Shown: in pieces, positions 1 to 11,590 of the stretch | Layout of the letters: each line of letters starts with the position of its first letter | Numbering within the stretch: position 1 is the stretch's first letter | Assembly: GCA_047967505.1 (NCBI GenBank) | Contig: CM106539.1 | Origin: Dipteris shenzhenensis | Lineage: Eukaryota > Polypodiophyta > Polypodiopsida > Gleicheniales | Reading direction: 5' to 3' (one strand) | DNA length: 64,000 nucleotides | Notes under the pieces: model-generated | What the model was told of the DNA's origin: nothing | Database searches by the model: none | Seen by the model: only the letters and a program-made list of their open reading frames with translations | Translations under genes and position numbers: made by a program

Positions 1-375
1 GCAGCAAGGCAATTATGCATCCTCTAGTAGATAAGGTGATGACAAAAATGAGCATCTGTTTATGGTGCAACACATGACCACTTCTGTGACAAGTGTAGAA
101 GAAAGAAATGATGTGTGGTATGTTGAGTCAGGTGCATCAAACCACATGATAGGTCATGCATAATAGATGCAAGATGCAAGGAAAATGGAAAGACCAGGAT
201 TTGTGGAGACTGGTGATGATACTACACATCCTATTGCACAGATTGGTAAAATTCATTTGTCTATGTAGGATGGAAAAAATAAATACCTGTCTGATGTATT
301 TCATGTCCTGAATATCACCAAGAACCTGGTTTCTGTTGGTCAAATGGTTGAGCAGGGCTTGCAGGTTAGATTTAA
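1..375 (+). mobile_element. Ty1/copia fragment A (gag end to protease)
   Basis: This fragment encodes the end of Gag and the start of the protease of a copia retrotransposon of the same family as elements C, D and F. It aligns by eye with 36516-36890 (F) and with 18930-19300 (D), including the signature WYV-E-SGASNHM. The usual catalytic aspartate before SGAS is glutamate here. In-frame stops occur, for example shortly after NHMIGHA. The left side runs off the window. Homology stops abruptly near 375, where unrelated sequence begins, so no LTR is present on the right. It is a dead relic. Confidence 0.8.
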
Positions 376-1268
376 ATATGCTCCAAGCTTCTACACCCAA
401 TCAGGTTGGGCCCCTTACTATTATCCTTAGCCGTATTACCCAACCTACCAATCATCTGCTTCAAGATGGATTGTACTACACAAGGTTGACAGCAAGAGTA
501 TAAAGAGATGGCTACCTTAGATGGGATCTAGTGAATGGTCAAAGTTATGGAGGCAGCCTGGATGTTGAGATAGTGCCAACTCAAAAAGTAATGATCGGTT
601 CCTAGCACAAGGGAATGCATGTAAAATCATAGATCTCTGAGGTGAAGGCAAGGGGATATCAAGACATAGCCTTACATTGTGGCCTATTACAAGGCTTAAT
701 ATGGAAAAAGATGCCAAGAATAGCCTAGAAGGATTTTTAAGGATGAAAATGCCAAAAAAATATATTCCATGCATGATGCTACATCATGAGTCTTTTGTCC
801 ATCACTGTTGTTGGCTTTTAGCTCAGTCATCATTATGCCTTTCTGTAGTTATGTTAATTCTTGGTATAGCTACTAGCAGCTTGTCTATGCATCAAGTTCT
901 ACATTTGTAGTCCTGTCCGTCTCCTATTCCTTTCATGATTCATTGATATGCTTTGAAGTGCAGGTCCTGTAGTTTCTTATTGTTGGCTACCTCTTATTTG
1001 TGTAGGCTATAGGAGCGTCCGTATCTTAGGTGGATGTAGTTTTACTTGATGTCCATCTAGTATATTGTAGACTGAGTCTTTGTAATAGTTTTTTATTGCA
1101 TCTCCTATCTTGCTTTGGTTTTCTAGATTAAGCGATTTTCTCTTCCTAATAGAATAGGGAATGACTGAATTCGATGAGTAGAATAGTCTCTCATGGATTG
1201 TTTAATACTACACTATATAACATTGAAAAGAATAAATATATACATATCCGTTTAGGGTTAGGGCTACT
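376..1268. other. No gene recognised
   Basis: Short open frames of 77 to 87 codons occur on both strands, but none has a recognisable motif. I see no repeat structure. The segment separates the broken fragment A from the left target duplication of element B. Confidence 0.5.
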
Positions 1269-1273
1269 GTTAG

Positions 1274-1448
1274 TGTGGGGGTTAAAGGTCATTGTGCCTT
1301 TACCCAGGTTATGTACAATACTCAAACACATCTATAAATGAATGAAAAAGAAGATTAGGGTGGTTTTGCACCCAGCAAAACTGGTGTGGCTCTCTATCTC
1401 TCTCTCTCTCTCCTTCTTCCATTCTTGCTTCCATTGAGAGCACTCTCA
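1274..1448 (+). repeat. 5' LTR of element B
   Basis: This 175-bp LTR runs TG...CA. It contains a TATA-like TATAAAT at 1333-1339 and a CT-rich run near its end. The same sequence recurs at 10160-10331, 44517-44687 and, truncated, at 43837-43948. It would carry the promoter for the element's transcript. Confidence 0.93.
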
Positions 1449-1450
1449 AC

Positions 1451-1462
1451 TGGTATCAGAGC
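1451..1462 (+). other. Primer-binding site of element B
   Basis: TGGTATCAGAGC starts two bases after the LTR end. It is complementary to the 3' end of plant initiator-methionine tRNA, the usual primer of plant copia elements. The identical 12-mer follows the 5' LTRs of C, D, E and H. Confidence 0.93.
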
Positions 1463-2912
1463 TCGGGTGATCTAGCTGAGCGTGCGTGAATGCTTAAAGC
1501 TCAGCAGCTCTGTGGGAGGAAGGAGAAGCTCTGTGGGAAGCTTTGTGAGTGACTTTACTTGCATCCGAGTGTGTAGAGACCTTGGAGGAACCTTTGGAAA
1601 AGTCACTTTGGTTTTGCGAAGTGGTTTTGAGAGCTTGTTAAGTGTTTTCAAAGAAAAAGTCGTTTTTTGAGCTTTTCCCTGTTCCGTTCGATGACAGAGA
1701 CTCTGTATTGACTTATAGAGGCAACTATTGCTTGCTTTTGGTGTTCACTTCACTTCAGGAGCTTGGAAACACCTTCATTCTTGAATCTGGGATCATTTCA
1801 TTGGATTTCCGACTCACTGTGTCAGTTTTTGCCTTTTTTGCCTGGGTGTTGGAACTCAAGTTTGGAGCAACCATTTGCAGATCTATCAGTTCCAATGGAC
1901 TTAAGAGGTCCTAAAACTTCTATGTTGCTCATCATTCGCACTCTGATGGAGTTTACAAACAGCTCTATTTCAAAAAACGTTTTTCAGCCCATGTGTTGGA
2001 CCCAGTGATTGAGACCACGGTTTCCAAAACCGACTGTCCCATTGCGTTCCGGATGCCCAAAAACCCCTACCTGTCAGTTCTTATGCAATTCGGTGGAGGA
2101 TTTTCAAAGTTATAGATCTTTGTGTATTCGATTTCGTCTCTCTGTTATGCATTTTTCATTCTAAGGTTTTGAAACCTTAGATTTATGCCACATGGCAGTG
2201 GATAAGTATTGACTCCCATTTCTCACTTATCGGTTGGGATTTTGGAGTTTTGGCATAAGAGAGATATTTGCAAATTTTCTTGCTGAGTCTGATTATGCAA
2301 TGGCACCCATGTTTTGAGGCATCTCAGGTTCTATTTTCAATAGCGGTCATCACCGTGGGACTATGATTTCTTGAGCATACCTTATGCATATCACTCTGGT
2401 TGCAGTTTGAGCAATGTGTGCTCATTCGTGGTATGCATTGGGTTGTAGTGGATGATTTATAGGCCATTTGGATGCATTGCAGTCCTTATTGGATGCGCTG
2501 ATAGGCCCAAATTGCCTTGTGGGATGCTATTTTTTATGGAGGCTTTGCACATGGATGCTATTTTATGCTGAGGGACAGCTTTGACACATTGCAGGTGATG
2601 CACTGATAGTGCTATGCTCTCTTGGATGAGATATTATTGATGCATATGCCAGTGGATGGTGTTTATGCTTGAGTCATTAGGCACTTATTGGCATTTTGGA
2701 TTGCCATTGTAGTTGGCATTTTCTTTTGGGCCAGATTTGCTCATATGGATGCATAGTATATGCACATGAGTCAGATGCATCTTTTGATGCTTTGAGCTTT
2801 GAATTTTGGTGATATTTCACTCTATTGTGGCATACACATTTGGGTGCACCTAGTATTTGGTGTGATTCTCTCTTACAGGTACTAGCATTTGGGATTTTGT
2901 TTCATTTGCATC
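1463..2912 (+). other. Untranslated leader of element B
   Basis: This is a 1.45-kb leader between the primer-binding site and the gag start. Short open frames are present but none matches a retroelement domain. It is rich in TTTTG and ATGCAT-like words. It is unusually long for a copia leader. Confidence 0.55.
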
Positions 2913-3930
2913 ATGGCGTCCTCTTCCATGTCTGAAAAGGAGTTTTTCAACATTGAAAAGTTTGATGGGACAAACTTTTCTTTGTGGAAAGAACAAATAA
3001 GGGATGTGCTTATTCAAAAGAAGCAGATTGAACCCTTGGCAGGGATTGAAGCTAAGCCTGCAAATATGTCTGAGGATGATTGGAATGAGTTGGATGCATT
3101 AGCAAAGTCTACTATTAGACTTCATCTTGCAGAGTCAGTTTATTTCACAGTAGTAAATGAGCAGACTACAGAAGATTTGTGGAAGAAACTATCTGCCACT
3201 TATGAAAAGGAAACTGCCTCTAATAAAGTTTACCTCATGAAGAGGTTGTTTGAGCTACATATGAAGGAAGGGGTGTCCATTGCTTCTCACTTGAATGAAT
3301 TCAATATTATTTTCAGCCAGCTTCAGGCTCAGAAGATGAATTTTGATGCGGAGACTAAGGCAATATTTCTCTTATGTTCATTGCCATCCTCATGGGATAC
3401 CTTTCGTACAGCTGTCAGTAACTCTGCACCTGGTGGAGTACTGAAATTTGATGATGTTGTGGGTAGCTTGTTGGCCGAGGAGATTAGACGGAAGTCTATG
3501 GATGGCAACAAGCAGGATGCAGCCTTAAATGTGCAAAGGGGCAGATCACAGTTCAGGGGGAAGTCCCAAGAAAGAGGGAAGTCACGTAGCAAATCCAAGG
3601 CACGGAACATTGAGTGTTACCATTGTGGCAAGAAGGGCCATATGAAAAAGGATTGCTACAAGCTGAAAAGAGAGCAAAAGGATAAGAAAAAGAATGCAAA
3701 TTGGGGTGCAAATCAAAAGGAAGAGAGTCCAAGGGAGGACAAAGGAAAAGTGAAGATCGAGGAGATCAATGCAATCACACATGATAGTGACAATGATGTT
3801 CTCTTCATGTCTAGTTTATCTGCAGAGTTTCTTACCACTTCAGATGATGCATATTCCCATGATTGGATTTTGGATTCTAGTGCTTCATTCCATGTTACTC
3901 CCCATAGGGAATGGTTCTCCACTTATGACA
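2913..3930 (+). pseudogene. Gag and protease start of copia element B
   Basis: The reading frame encodes the Gag capsid region (opening MASSSMSEKEFFNIEKFDG, with the FxGxNFxLWK pattern typical of copia Gag), a basic linker and one CCHC zinc knuckle (CYHCGKKGHMKKDC, near residue 235). The protease begins at WILDSSASFH, where the family normally has D-S/T-G; serine replaces glycine after the catalytic Asp-Ser. I chose the ATG at 2913 because the Gag homology starts there; the frame is open further upstream only without ATG. The frame runs on to 4022, but sequence after about 3930 belongs to element C read in reverse, so the polyprotein is cut in the protease. Integrase is absent from B. Confidence 0.85.
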
Positions 3931-5985
3931 GACTCAATCCCAAATCCTGCACACCAAGCAGGTCTCTGAACTTGCACAGCTTCTCTGCGCCCAATTCTTT
4001 CATGAATATGTCAGCTACCTGATCCTCTGTGCTGACATAAACTAGATCAATAAGACCTAGTAAAACCTTCTCCCACACATAGTGATAATGCACCTCAATG
4101 TGCTTTGTTCTAGCATGAAAGACTGGGTTCTTTGCCAAGTGTATACTGCTCATGTTGTCATAATAAATGACAATCGGCCCATCTTCTTTGCCAAGTGTAT
4201 ACTGCTCATGTTGTCATAATAAATGACAACCAGCCCATCTGTAGACTGATGCATATCATAGAGTAGCTTATGCAACCAAGCTACCTCACATGCAGCCATT
4301 GCTACACCCCTGTACTCAGCCTCTGTGCTCGACAAGGCAACTGTAGGCTGTTTCTTGCTGCTCCAAGTGATTGCAGCACTCCCAAAAGAGAACATATATC
4401 CACTGGTAGATCGTCTATCAGAAATACTACCAGCCCAATCAGCATCAGTGTATCCATGCAACTGTATCTGAACCCCAGCCTCATAAAATAGTCCATACTG
4501 CAATGTGGACTTCACATACCTGAGTATGCATCTAGCCGCATCCAAATGCGGTTTCCTTGGAGCCTGCATAAACTGACTTACCAACCCAACTGCATAGCTC
4601 AAATCTGGCCTAGTAATAGTCATGTAAATCAAACTTCCTACTATGCGTCTGTACATAGTAGGGTCTTCCAGAAGCTCACCTGCATCTGTGCTCAGCTTCA
4701 CATTCTGCTCCAAAGGAACTGAAATAGGCTTACAGCCTGTCATCCCATATTTGGACAGCATGTCCAATCCATACTGCCTCTGCAAGAGCTGTATCCCACT
4801 TGGTGATCTAATCACCTCAATGCCCAAGAAATAACGCAGCTCTCCCAAATCCTTCATCTAAAACTTCTGCCTCAATAGCATTTTCACATGAAGGATATCT
4901 TCATCACTATCACCTGTGATGATCAAATCATCAACATAAATGACCAGCAGCATAATCCCTTTCTCTGTTTTTCTCACATAGAGTGAGAAATCTGCCTTGG
5001 AAATCTGAAAGCCAATAGTGACAAGATACTGTCCTATCTTGTCAGACCATGCTCTAGGTGCTTGCTTCAAGCCATACAAGGCTTTCTTCAACCTGCAAAC
5101 AAACTCAGGATGAGTAGCATGAACATAACCTGCTGGCTGCTCCATAAAGACCTCTTCTTGCAAATCACCATGCAAGAAGGCATTCTTTACATCCATCTGA
5201 TGTAAAGACCATCCCTTTGATGCAGCCATAGCAATGGCTGCTCTTACGGTTGCCATCCTTGCAACCGGGCTGAAAGTTTCTTCATAATCAATGCCATATG
5301 TCTGTGCATACCCCTTGACAACTAATCTTGCCTTGTATCTATTCACAGAACCATCTGCATTGTGCTTGATCTTATAAACCCACTTATAGCCAATTGCATT
5401 CTTGCCTTTAGGCAAAGGCACCAATTCCCATGTAGCATTAACATCCAAGGCATCCATTTCTTCATCCATGGCTTTCTCCCATTTTTCATTTCCCATGGCT
5501 TCCTCAAAAGAAGTGGGCTCTGGTTCCTGTATCACTTTGACCATATAGGCATAGTGAATGGCTGTAAATCCATCATATTTCAGCCTATCCACAGGATACC
5601 TAACCCTGGTAGACCTGCGCAAAATAGGCTCACTTCCAGGTGCTCTCAAAACATCCCTGGTCTTCCTTACTCCAGGTGTAACAATAGAAGGAATACCCAA
5701 CTCATCATCAATGCTCTGTTCTGAGCCACTGGATTCACCATCCACACAAGGGTGACCTGCATTCACATCAAACATGGGCTGATCTACCTTCTCTTTTCCT
5801 TTTCGTGATACCTGCGTACCACTCTCTGCATTGCTTTGAGGGGATTCTCCTGATCTCAATCTGCCTGTCCATGGTGAAGCATGTGAACCACTGGTAGAGG
5901 ACACTCCAGGTCCACTGATATTTTGTGATTGCTGCTGTGCATTCTGTGCAGCATTACCATTTTGTGCATCTACATCAATCATCAC
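3930..5985 (-). pseudogene. Reverse transcriptase-RNase H of copia element C
   Basis: The minus-strand frame from 5985 encodes the integrase C-terminal linker, reverse transcriptase (W-V-Y-K-I-K, FLHGDL, VIYVDDLIITGDSDED with the catalytic YVDD) and RNase H (GYTDADWAG, STEAEYRG). A single in-frame stop at 4858-4860 splits it between the YVDD region and MKDLGELRYFLG. A 56-bp tandem duplication near 4128-4239 shifts the frame in the RNase H end. The final codons (LLGVQDLG) align with D before the deletion junction. The protein copies element RNA into DNA in cytoplasmic particles in active relatives; this copy is dead. Confidence 0.88.
4128..4239. repeat. 56-bp direct duplication within element C RNase H
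   Basis: The unit beginning TTCTTTGCCAAGTGTATACT occurs at 4128 and again at 4184, a period of 56 bp, with two or three differences. The first copy matches the expected RNase H sequence, so this is a local duplication that disrupts the frame. Confidence 0.85.
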
Positions 5986-6000
5986 ATTTACTGGTTTATA

Positions 6001-6974
6001 CTAGCTACTCATCTCATAAAAAACAACATCTCTGCTCACTGTGAACTTACGTGTAGAAGGGTTATAGCATCTATACCCTTTCTGCTGCAGAGAATAACCA
6101 ATAAAGATGCACTTCTCAGATTTTGGATCCAACTTGGACCTCAACTCATCTGGCACATGGACATAGGCAATGCAACCAAAAATCTTCAAATGAGAAATAT
6201 CTAGTTTCCTACCAGTATACATCTCCTCTGGCGTCATGCCAGGTATTGCTACACTGGGAGTCCTGTTCATTATATAGACTGCTGTAGCAACTGCTTCAGC
6301 CCAATAATAATCTGGTAGATCTTTTTCATTTAGCATAGCCCGAGATACCTCTCCAATATGCCTGTTTTTTCTTTCTGCAATTCCATTTTGCTGTGGGGTA
6401 TGAGTGCATGAATATTGCTGCTTTATACCATGCTCCTGCAAGAACCTTGCAAACTCATTTGAGAGGTACTCTCCCCCTCCATCTGACCTTAGTCATTTTA
6501 TTTCAGGCCTGTTTCTTTTTCAACCATAGCTTTGAAAGCTTTGAAGTGCCCAAACACTTCACTTTTCTTTTTCATAAAATACACCCACAGTTTTCTGCTG
6601 AAGTCATCAATAAATGTGACAAAATAGTGACAGCCTCCAATAGATGCAGCTTTTGTAGTCCACACATCAGAGTGGATTAATTCCAATGGCTTTTTACTCT
6701 CTTGAACATGCCTAGGAAAAGGTTTCCTTGCCTGTTTCCCAAATTGACAGGCTTTCTTTTTCCCATCTTGCATAGACAAAGGAATTTTGCCAATTTGCAC
6801 AATAGGATGTGCAGTATCATCACCAGTCTCCACAAATCCTGGCTTTTCCATTTTCCTTGCATCTTGCATCCATTCTGCATGACCTGTCATGTGGTTTGAC
6901 GCACCTGAGTCAACATACCACACATAATTTTGTTCTTTTGCACTTGTCACAGAATTGGTCATATGCTGCACCAT
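6001..6974 (-). pseudogene. Protease-integrase of copia element C
   Basis: The minus-strand frames show the protease motif WYVDSGASNHMTG with the catalytic aspartate, then integrase core sequence (LIHSDVWTTKAASIGG, FVTFIDDFSRK) and later the QNGIAERKNRH segment containing the catalytic glutamate. About 140 codons between the protease (near MQDGKKK) and the integrase zinc finger end (GKQARK) are missing relative to D, removing the HHCC finger. A frameshift lies near 6480-6495, and a stop at 6001-6003 separates integrase from the following frame. The integrase cannot be functional. Confidence 0.85.
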
Positions 6975-7031
6975 AAATAGATGCTCATTTCTGTCATCAC
7001 CCTGCCTGCTAGAAGATGCATAATTGCCTTG

Positions 7032-7939
7032 CTACAATTTTCCATTCATAATGTCATTCTGCTTTTTGTAGCAGTCCTTAGCCATATGACCCATTTTGCC
7101 ACAATAGTAGCATTCAACATTGCTGTTTGCATTTTGGCTTCTCTGCCATCCACCACGGCCTCTTTGGCTCCCCCTGCCTCTAGAGTTACCACGTCCTCCT
7201 GCATAGGACTGGTTTTCTTGCGTTTGCTGCATATTCTGGTTTCTACCACGGCCTGCAGATCGGCCTCCTCTACCTCTGCCTCTACCTCTGCCAGCATTTG
7301 AGTAGAAGACAGTTTCTTTTGAAGTTCCTGCTGAAGAAGATGCACCACCATTTCTCTGCTCTTCAGAAATTAGAAGAGCAATCAGCTCCTCAAAATCAGG
7401 AAATTTTTCACGGACGGCAATGGATGTCCGGAACTGTGCATAATCCTTTCCTAGACCATTCAAGGTCACAGAAACCAAATCATCATCATCCACTGGCGAC
7501 CCAATGGAAGCAAGTGCATCTGCAATTTTCTTCACTTTCATGTGGTAGTCATTTATGCTCAAATTTTCTCTCTGCACATTGTGCAACTCCTATTTGAGTT
7601 GCATTTTCCTGGCTTGCGTATTTGTGCTATACATTTTTGCCAAAGTATCCCATGCCTCCTTTGGCGTATTTGCATCCTGAATATGCACAATCATGGAGTC
7701 CGAAATACTGATAGACAGCCAGTACATAACTTTCCTGGCTCTCTCATGCCATCCTTTGAATGCTTGCATTTCTTGTTGAGACTGGAAACATTAGGAAGAA
7801 CAGGTTCTTCTTCATTTCCTGTAATGAATACCCAATAGCCTTTTCCCATCAAGAAATTCGTCATTCTAAACTTCCATGCCTGGAAGTTGTTCTTGTCAAG
7901 CTTTTCAGTGACAATCTGTGAAAGAGAATCAGATGCCAT
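7032..7939 (-). pseudogene. Gag of copia element C
   Basis: Gag starts at the ATG ending at 7939 (MASDSLSQIVTEKLDKNNFQ), matching the D and F Gag starts. It contains the capsid region, an RGRGRGGR-rich nucleic-acid-binding stretch and one CCHC knuckle (CYYCGKMGHMAKDC). A frameshift near 7690-7790 breaks the N-terminal half, and a stop follows the knuckle before the protease frame. In active relatives Gag forms the particle that packages RNA. Confidence 0.85.
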
Positions 7940-8472
7940 TACAGAACACTGCAAAATATTCTGTCACTGCAACAAACACAGCTTTTGCCTCACACGGGCA
8001 AATCTGCAAAACTGACGAAAGTGGTATTTCACCACACAGTCACTTCCTAGTGATGATTTTGCATCAACAGGCAATAGGCATGAATCTGCAACTCCCAATA
8101 TCTCTGCACACAGGCATACGATGCAATTTCTGTGGCACCTTTCCACCGACTAGCCGCACGCAGTGGTCGCACAGCAAAAAACAGGGCCTTTTTCTGAGTG
8201 CCTGCGAAGAACTTCCACCTTCAAAACGGGCCCCGAAACGGCCTCAAATCAAAAAAATAAAGTCACTGAGGGCTTTGCCCACACCCGTAGCATATACTGC
8301 ACTCTCACCACACCGCGAAGGGCGTCTCAATCTAGAACAGTGTACTCCTGCACTTCTGGCTGTGCTACCTGCAGAGATTTGCTCCCAAACTTGAAATAGG
8401 AAAGCAACACTGGTCCTCTTACCAGGAAACCACGAACTTGGCTTGCTTTCTTGAGCTCCTTACCACGAACAA

Positions 8473-8484
8473 GCTCTGATACCA
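8473..8484 (-). other. Primer-binding site of element C
   Basis: Read on the minus strand this is TGGTATCAGAGC, directly adjoining the 5' LTR end at 8485. It fixes C's orientation. Confidence 0.92.
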
Positions 8485-8836
8485 TGTGAAGATAGTGGGA
8501 GAGAGGGAAGGAGTCTCACTTCAGGCTTTCTCACAATCACAATGGGGGAATACACACAAAGGTGGAGGCTGAAAATAGTTTTCCTCTTCTTAGTTGTGTA
8601 AGCCAAAAGAACTCAAGTACAAAGAAATAGAAGAACCCTATATGTGGGTCTCAAACCAAACTCAACTAACTAAGGTGGCATACTAACTGAGCCACAAACT
8701 AGTGTAGATAAGGATAGCTGTCATCCAGCTATTATTCGTGGGCGGTGTACCAACCACATCTCCAGCTAACAAGTCAGTGACATAAGTACACAACGGTCAC
8801 CCTGGCATATCTCGAGTGGAGCTCGATATCTCAACA
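8485..8836 (-). repeat. 5' LTR of element C
   Basis: On the minus strand the LTR begins TGTTGAGATATCGAGCTCC and ends CTTCACA (352 bp). It closely matches F's LTR at 34619-34973 and, at its start, D's LTR. The plus-strand sequence from 8837 resumes element B reverse transcriptase. Confidence 0.92.
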
Positions 8837-10106
8837 TTAGATGCATTCTTGGACTAGTGGCATTACAGGATATGGAGCTTTTGCAGATGGATGTTAGGAT
8901 AGCTTTCTTGCATGGGGATTTGCATGAGGAAATTTACATGGTGCAGCCAGAAGGCTTTGAAGAAAAGGGCAAAGAGCATTTAGTTTGCAAGCTGAAGAAG
9001 AGTCTCTATGGTCTTAAGCAAGCACCTAGAGAATGATATCAGAAGTTTGATGCTTTCATTCGGTCCCAGGGTTTCAGAAGGAGTGAAATTGATCACTGCC
9101 TCTACACTAAAAGGGCTAAGGATAATAGCGTGATAATCTTGGCACTATATGTGGATGATATGCTATTGGCTAGCAAAAATACTTATGAGCTAGATGCATT
9201 AAAGGCCAAGTTGCATGAGGCCTTTGATATGAAGGATTTGGGATTTGCAGGTCATATTCTTAGTATGCGCATCACGTGTGATCAGAGTAGGAAACTCCTT
9301 TGGTTTTCACAAAAAGAGTATGTTACAAAAGTATTGCAGCGTTTCAATATGGAGGGGGGGAAGGCAGTGAGTACTCCATTGCCTCCATATGTGAAACTGA
9401 GTCATACAGATAGTCCCAAATCAGATGAGGAGAGGGCCATGATGGCCAAGGTTCCTTATGCATCAGCAGTTGGGAGTCTTATGTATGCTATGATAGCTAC
9501 TAGACCAAACATTGCATTTGCAGTGGGAGTTGTTAGCCATATATGGCTAATCTAGGAAAGAGGCATTGGGAGGCAGTTAAGTGCATCATGAGGTACATGA
9601 AGGGTACCAAGGAGATGTGCATCTGCTTTGGTAGAGGAGACATGCATGTACTTGGGTACACAGATTCAGACTATGTAGGGCATGTGGATAGTAGGAGATC
9701 CACTTCTGGTTATGTGTTCACCTTTGCAGGTGGTGCAGTGTCGTGGATGTCTCGTGCACAGAAGTGCATTGCTTTGTCTACCACAGAGGCTGAGTATGTT
9801 ACAGCCATAGAGGGTTGCAAGGAGGCTATATGGCTTGATCGGCTAGTGGGAGATTTGGGGATTCATACAAGTGTACCGACATTGCATAGTGATTCCATGA
9901 GTGCTATTCAGCTAGCATGGAATCCGATCTTTCATGCAAAGACCAAACACATTGAGGTCAGGTACCATTTCATTAGGGAGGTACTTGAGGACAAGCGCAT
10001 AGAGCTTGTCAAGGTTCATACAAATGATAACCCTACAGATATGCTGACGAAGAGTCTACCTAGTCAGCAGTTTGAGTATTGTCGTGTATTGATGGGCATT
10101 GGATAG
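8837..10106 (+). pseudogene. Reverse transcriptase-RNase H of copia element B
   Basis: The frame resumes in the reverse transcriptase palm (QMDVRIAFLHGDLHEEIYM). The catalytic YVDD is at 9148-9159 (ALYVDDMLLASKN). RNase H follows (GYTDSDYVGHVDSRRSTSGY, STTEAEYV, HAKTKHIEVRYHFIRE) and ends MGIG-stop at 10106. A TGA at 9034-9036 replaces a codon in the PRE-x-YQKF motif, and a frameshift lies near 9543-9555. Everything upstream to the protease is missing. G (43945-44463) is a near-identical RNase H copy without stops. Confidence 0.9.
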
Positions 10107-10159
10107 TATGCTCACTAGTTGTTCTCCCATAAAGGCACATTGTCCTTTAAGTTGGAGGT

Positions 10160-10331
10160 TGTGGGGGTTAAAGGTCACTATGCCTTTACCCCGGTTATGT
10201 ACAATACTCAAACACATATATAAATGAATGAAAAAGAAGATTAGGGTGGTTCTGCACCATCAAAACTTGTGTGGCTCTCTGTCTCTCTCTCTCTCCTTCT
10301 TTCATTCTTGCTTCCATTGAGAGCACTCTCA
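10160..10331 (+). repeat. 3' LTR of element B
   Basis: The LTR is 172 bp and runs TGTGGGGG...ACTCTCA. The purine tract AAGTTGGAGGT lies just before it. The target duplication GTTAG follows at 10332-10336. Confidence 0.93.
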
Positions 10332-10336
10332 GTTAG

Positions 10337-11090
10337 GGTTTTCAATCCTATACTTTTATAACATTATTTTGTGTTAGTGTTATGTAGAAGATGAACATGA
10401 TTTTGGAATGAAACTTCAACAATCTAGAAATCTTAGATTCCACCCAAGAGTCAAAGCAGACGGGAGGCCGAACATCATAGCTCCACTTTTGCCTCGTATA
10501 GAGTTTGATCCATCACCTTGCTTCCCTTGGCTTCCAAGGTTCTATGTTGTTTGACTTCTTCTTTCCCTTTTTGTACATCCGTATTACAGGGAGAGTGAAG
10601 TAATGGTTGCTCTTCCTTATCCATGCTTGCTCCTCTTTCTTTCGAGGATATGTTGTAAATCTTAATATTTTGAACTTACAGGAAGACAACTGAGGAGTGC
10701 TTCCCTCTTCCTCAAAGTTCCTAGTTTCGAGACAGCCCAAAACATGTTGAAATGCATGTTTTGGGGCCCCAAAACAACCCCAACGTTCAAAAAATTCCAA
10801 TTTGCCCCGATTTTGGCAAATCTGGTACCACGTCACATTTTGGCCTCTCGTACATCTCAAATTGCCACCTGTACATCGCCCGTATGATGTAATTAGCCTT
10901 TAGCCCATCCAAGTCCAGCACGAACATGAATCATTTCATGTATCTTTTTCAATTCTAAAATATGACCATTGAACACCTATTTCATTAATTTTGGACTGGT
11001 GCACTGTCCAAATTCATTTTGTGAGATAATTTTGGATAAAACATTAAAAAAAAAGAGGCTCTTATAAAACAAAATATTGAGTCAAAAAGC
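10337..11090. other. No gene recognised
   Basis: An open frame of 115 codons on the minus strand (10513-10860) has no family I recognise. A short inverted motif around CATGTTTTGGGGCCCCAAAACATG-like sequence lies near 10741-10790. I cannot support a gene. Confidence 0.4.
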
Positions 11091-11590
11091 AAGATTTTAA
11101 AAAATCAAATTAGAAAAAATGATGTGAGATGTTATTAAAACTAGAGTACATTAAAAATAGCGGACATCACATTGTCAAAAGAGACAAAAAGTAAGATTTT
11201 AAAAAATCAAATTAGAAAAAATGGCAGGACATGTTATTAAAACTAGAGTACATTTAAAAAAGAGCACATCACATTTGTACAAGAAGTAGATCATATAACT
11301 CAAAGCCATATGGTGTCAAAAAACACCTTACATTAGCTCACAGCCCTAGAAGATCTCATCTTGGTCTCTCTTATCTTCTCAATAACCCAAAGTCTAGAAG
11401 ATCTCATCATTGGTCTCTCAAAACTAGAGTACATTTAAAAGAGAGCACATCACATTTGTACAAGCAGTAGATCATATAACTCAAAGCCATATGGTGTCAA
11501 AAAACACCTTACATTAGCTCCTAGAAAATCTCATCTTGGTCATTCTTATCTTCTTAATCACCCAAAGTCTAGAAGATCCCATCATTGGTC
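11091..11590. repeat. AT-rich tandem duplications
   Basis: Two overlapping duplications are visible. A unit starting AAGATTTTAAAAAATCAAAT recurs at 11091 and 11193 (period 102 bp). A unit starting AAAACTAGAGTACATTTAAA recurs at 11239 and 11420 (period 181 bp). The second unit includes the phrase GAAGATCTCATC...TTGGTCTCT, which comes from the end of the adjoining minus-strand coding remnant. Confidence 0.8.

Larger units (their letters stand above)
3930..8836 (-). mobile_element. Ty1/copia element C, reversed inside B, 3' LTR missing
   Basis: Read on the minus strand, C has a 5' LTR (8485-8836), a primer-binding site, an approximately 530-bp leader, Gag, protease-integrase and reverse transcriptase-RNase H. 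It stops about 3930, just before where its purine tract and 3' LTR should be (compare D at 22320-22336). The purine tract, the 3' LTR and any target duplication are missing. B has also lost everything between protease and reverse transcriptase at this point. I infer a deletion at the C-B junction that removed C's 3' LTR and flanking B sequence. C belongs to the family of D and F. Several stop codons and frameshifts make it inactive. Confidence 0.9.
1274..10331 (+). mobile_element. Ty1/copia element B, complete ends, nested insertion inside
   Basis: Element B has a 5' LTR at 1274-1448 and a 3' LTR at 10160-10331, both starting TGTGGGGGTTAAAGG and ending ACTCTCA. The flanks carry a perfect 5-bp target duplication, GTTAG at 1269-1273 and 10332-10336. 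A tRNA-Met type primer-binding site follows the 5' LTR and a purine tract (10149-10159) precedes the 3' LTR. Gag and the protease start are at 2913-3930; reverse transcriptase and RNase H are at 8837-10106. The part between protease and reverse transcriptase is missing, and reversed element C (3930-8836) lies there instead. The two LTRs differ at several sites, so B is older than D. The order and the RNase H sequence place it in copia; G is a relic of the same family. Confidence 0.93.

Noticed and set aside
1274-1448. Solo LTR
   Set aside because: A matching 3' LTR with the same target duplication lies at 10160-10331, so it belongs to a full element.
10513-10860. 115-codon minus-strand gene
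   Set aside because: No motif, no homologue in the window, composition like the spacer.
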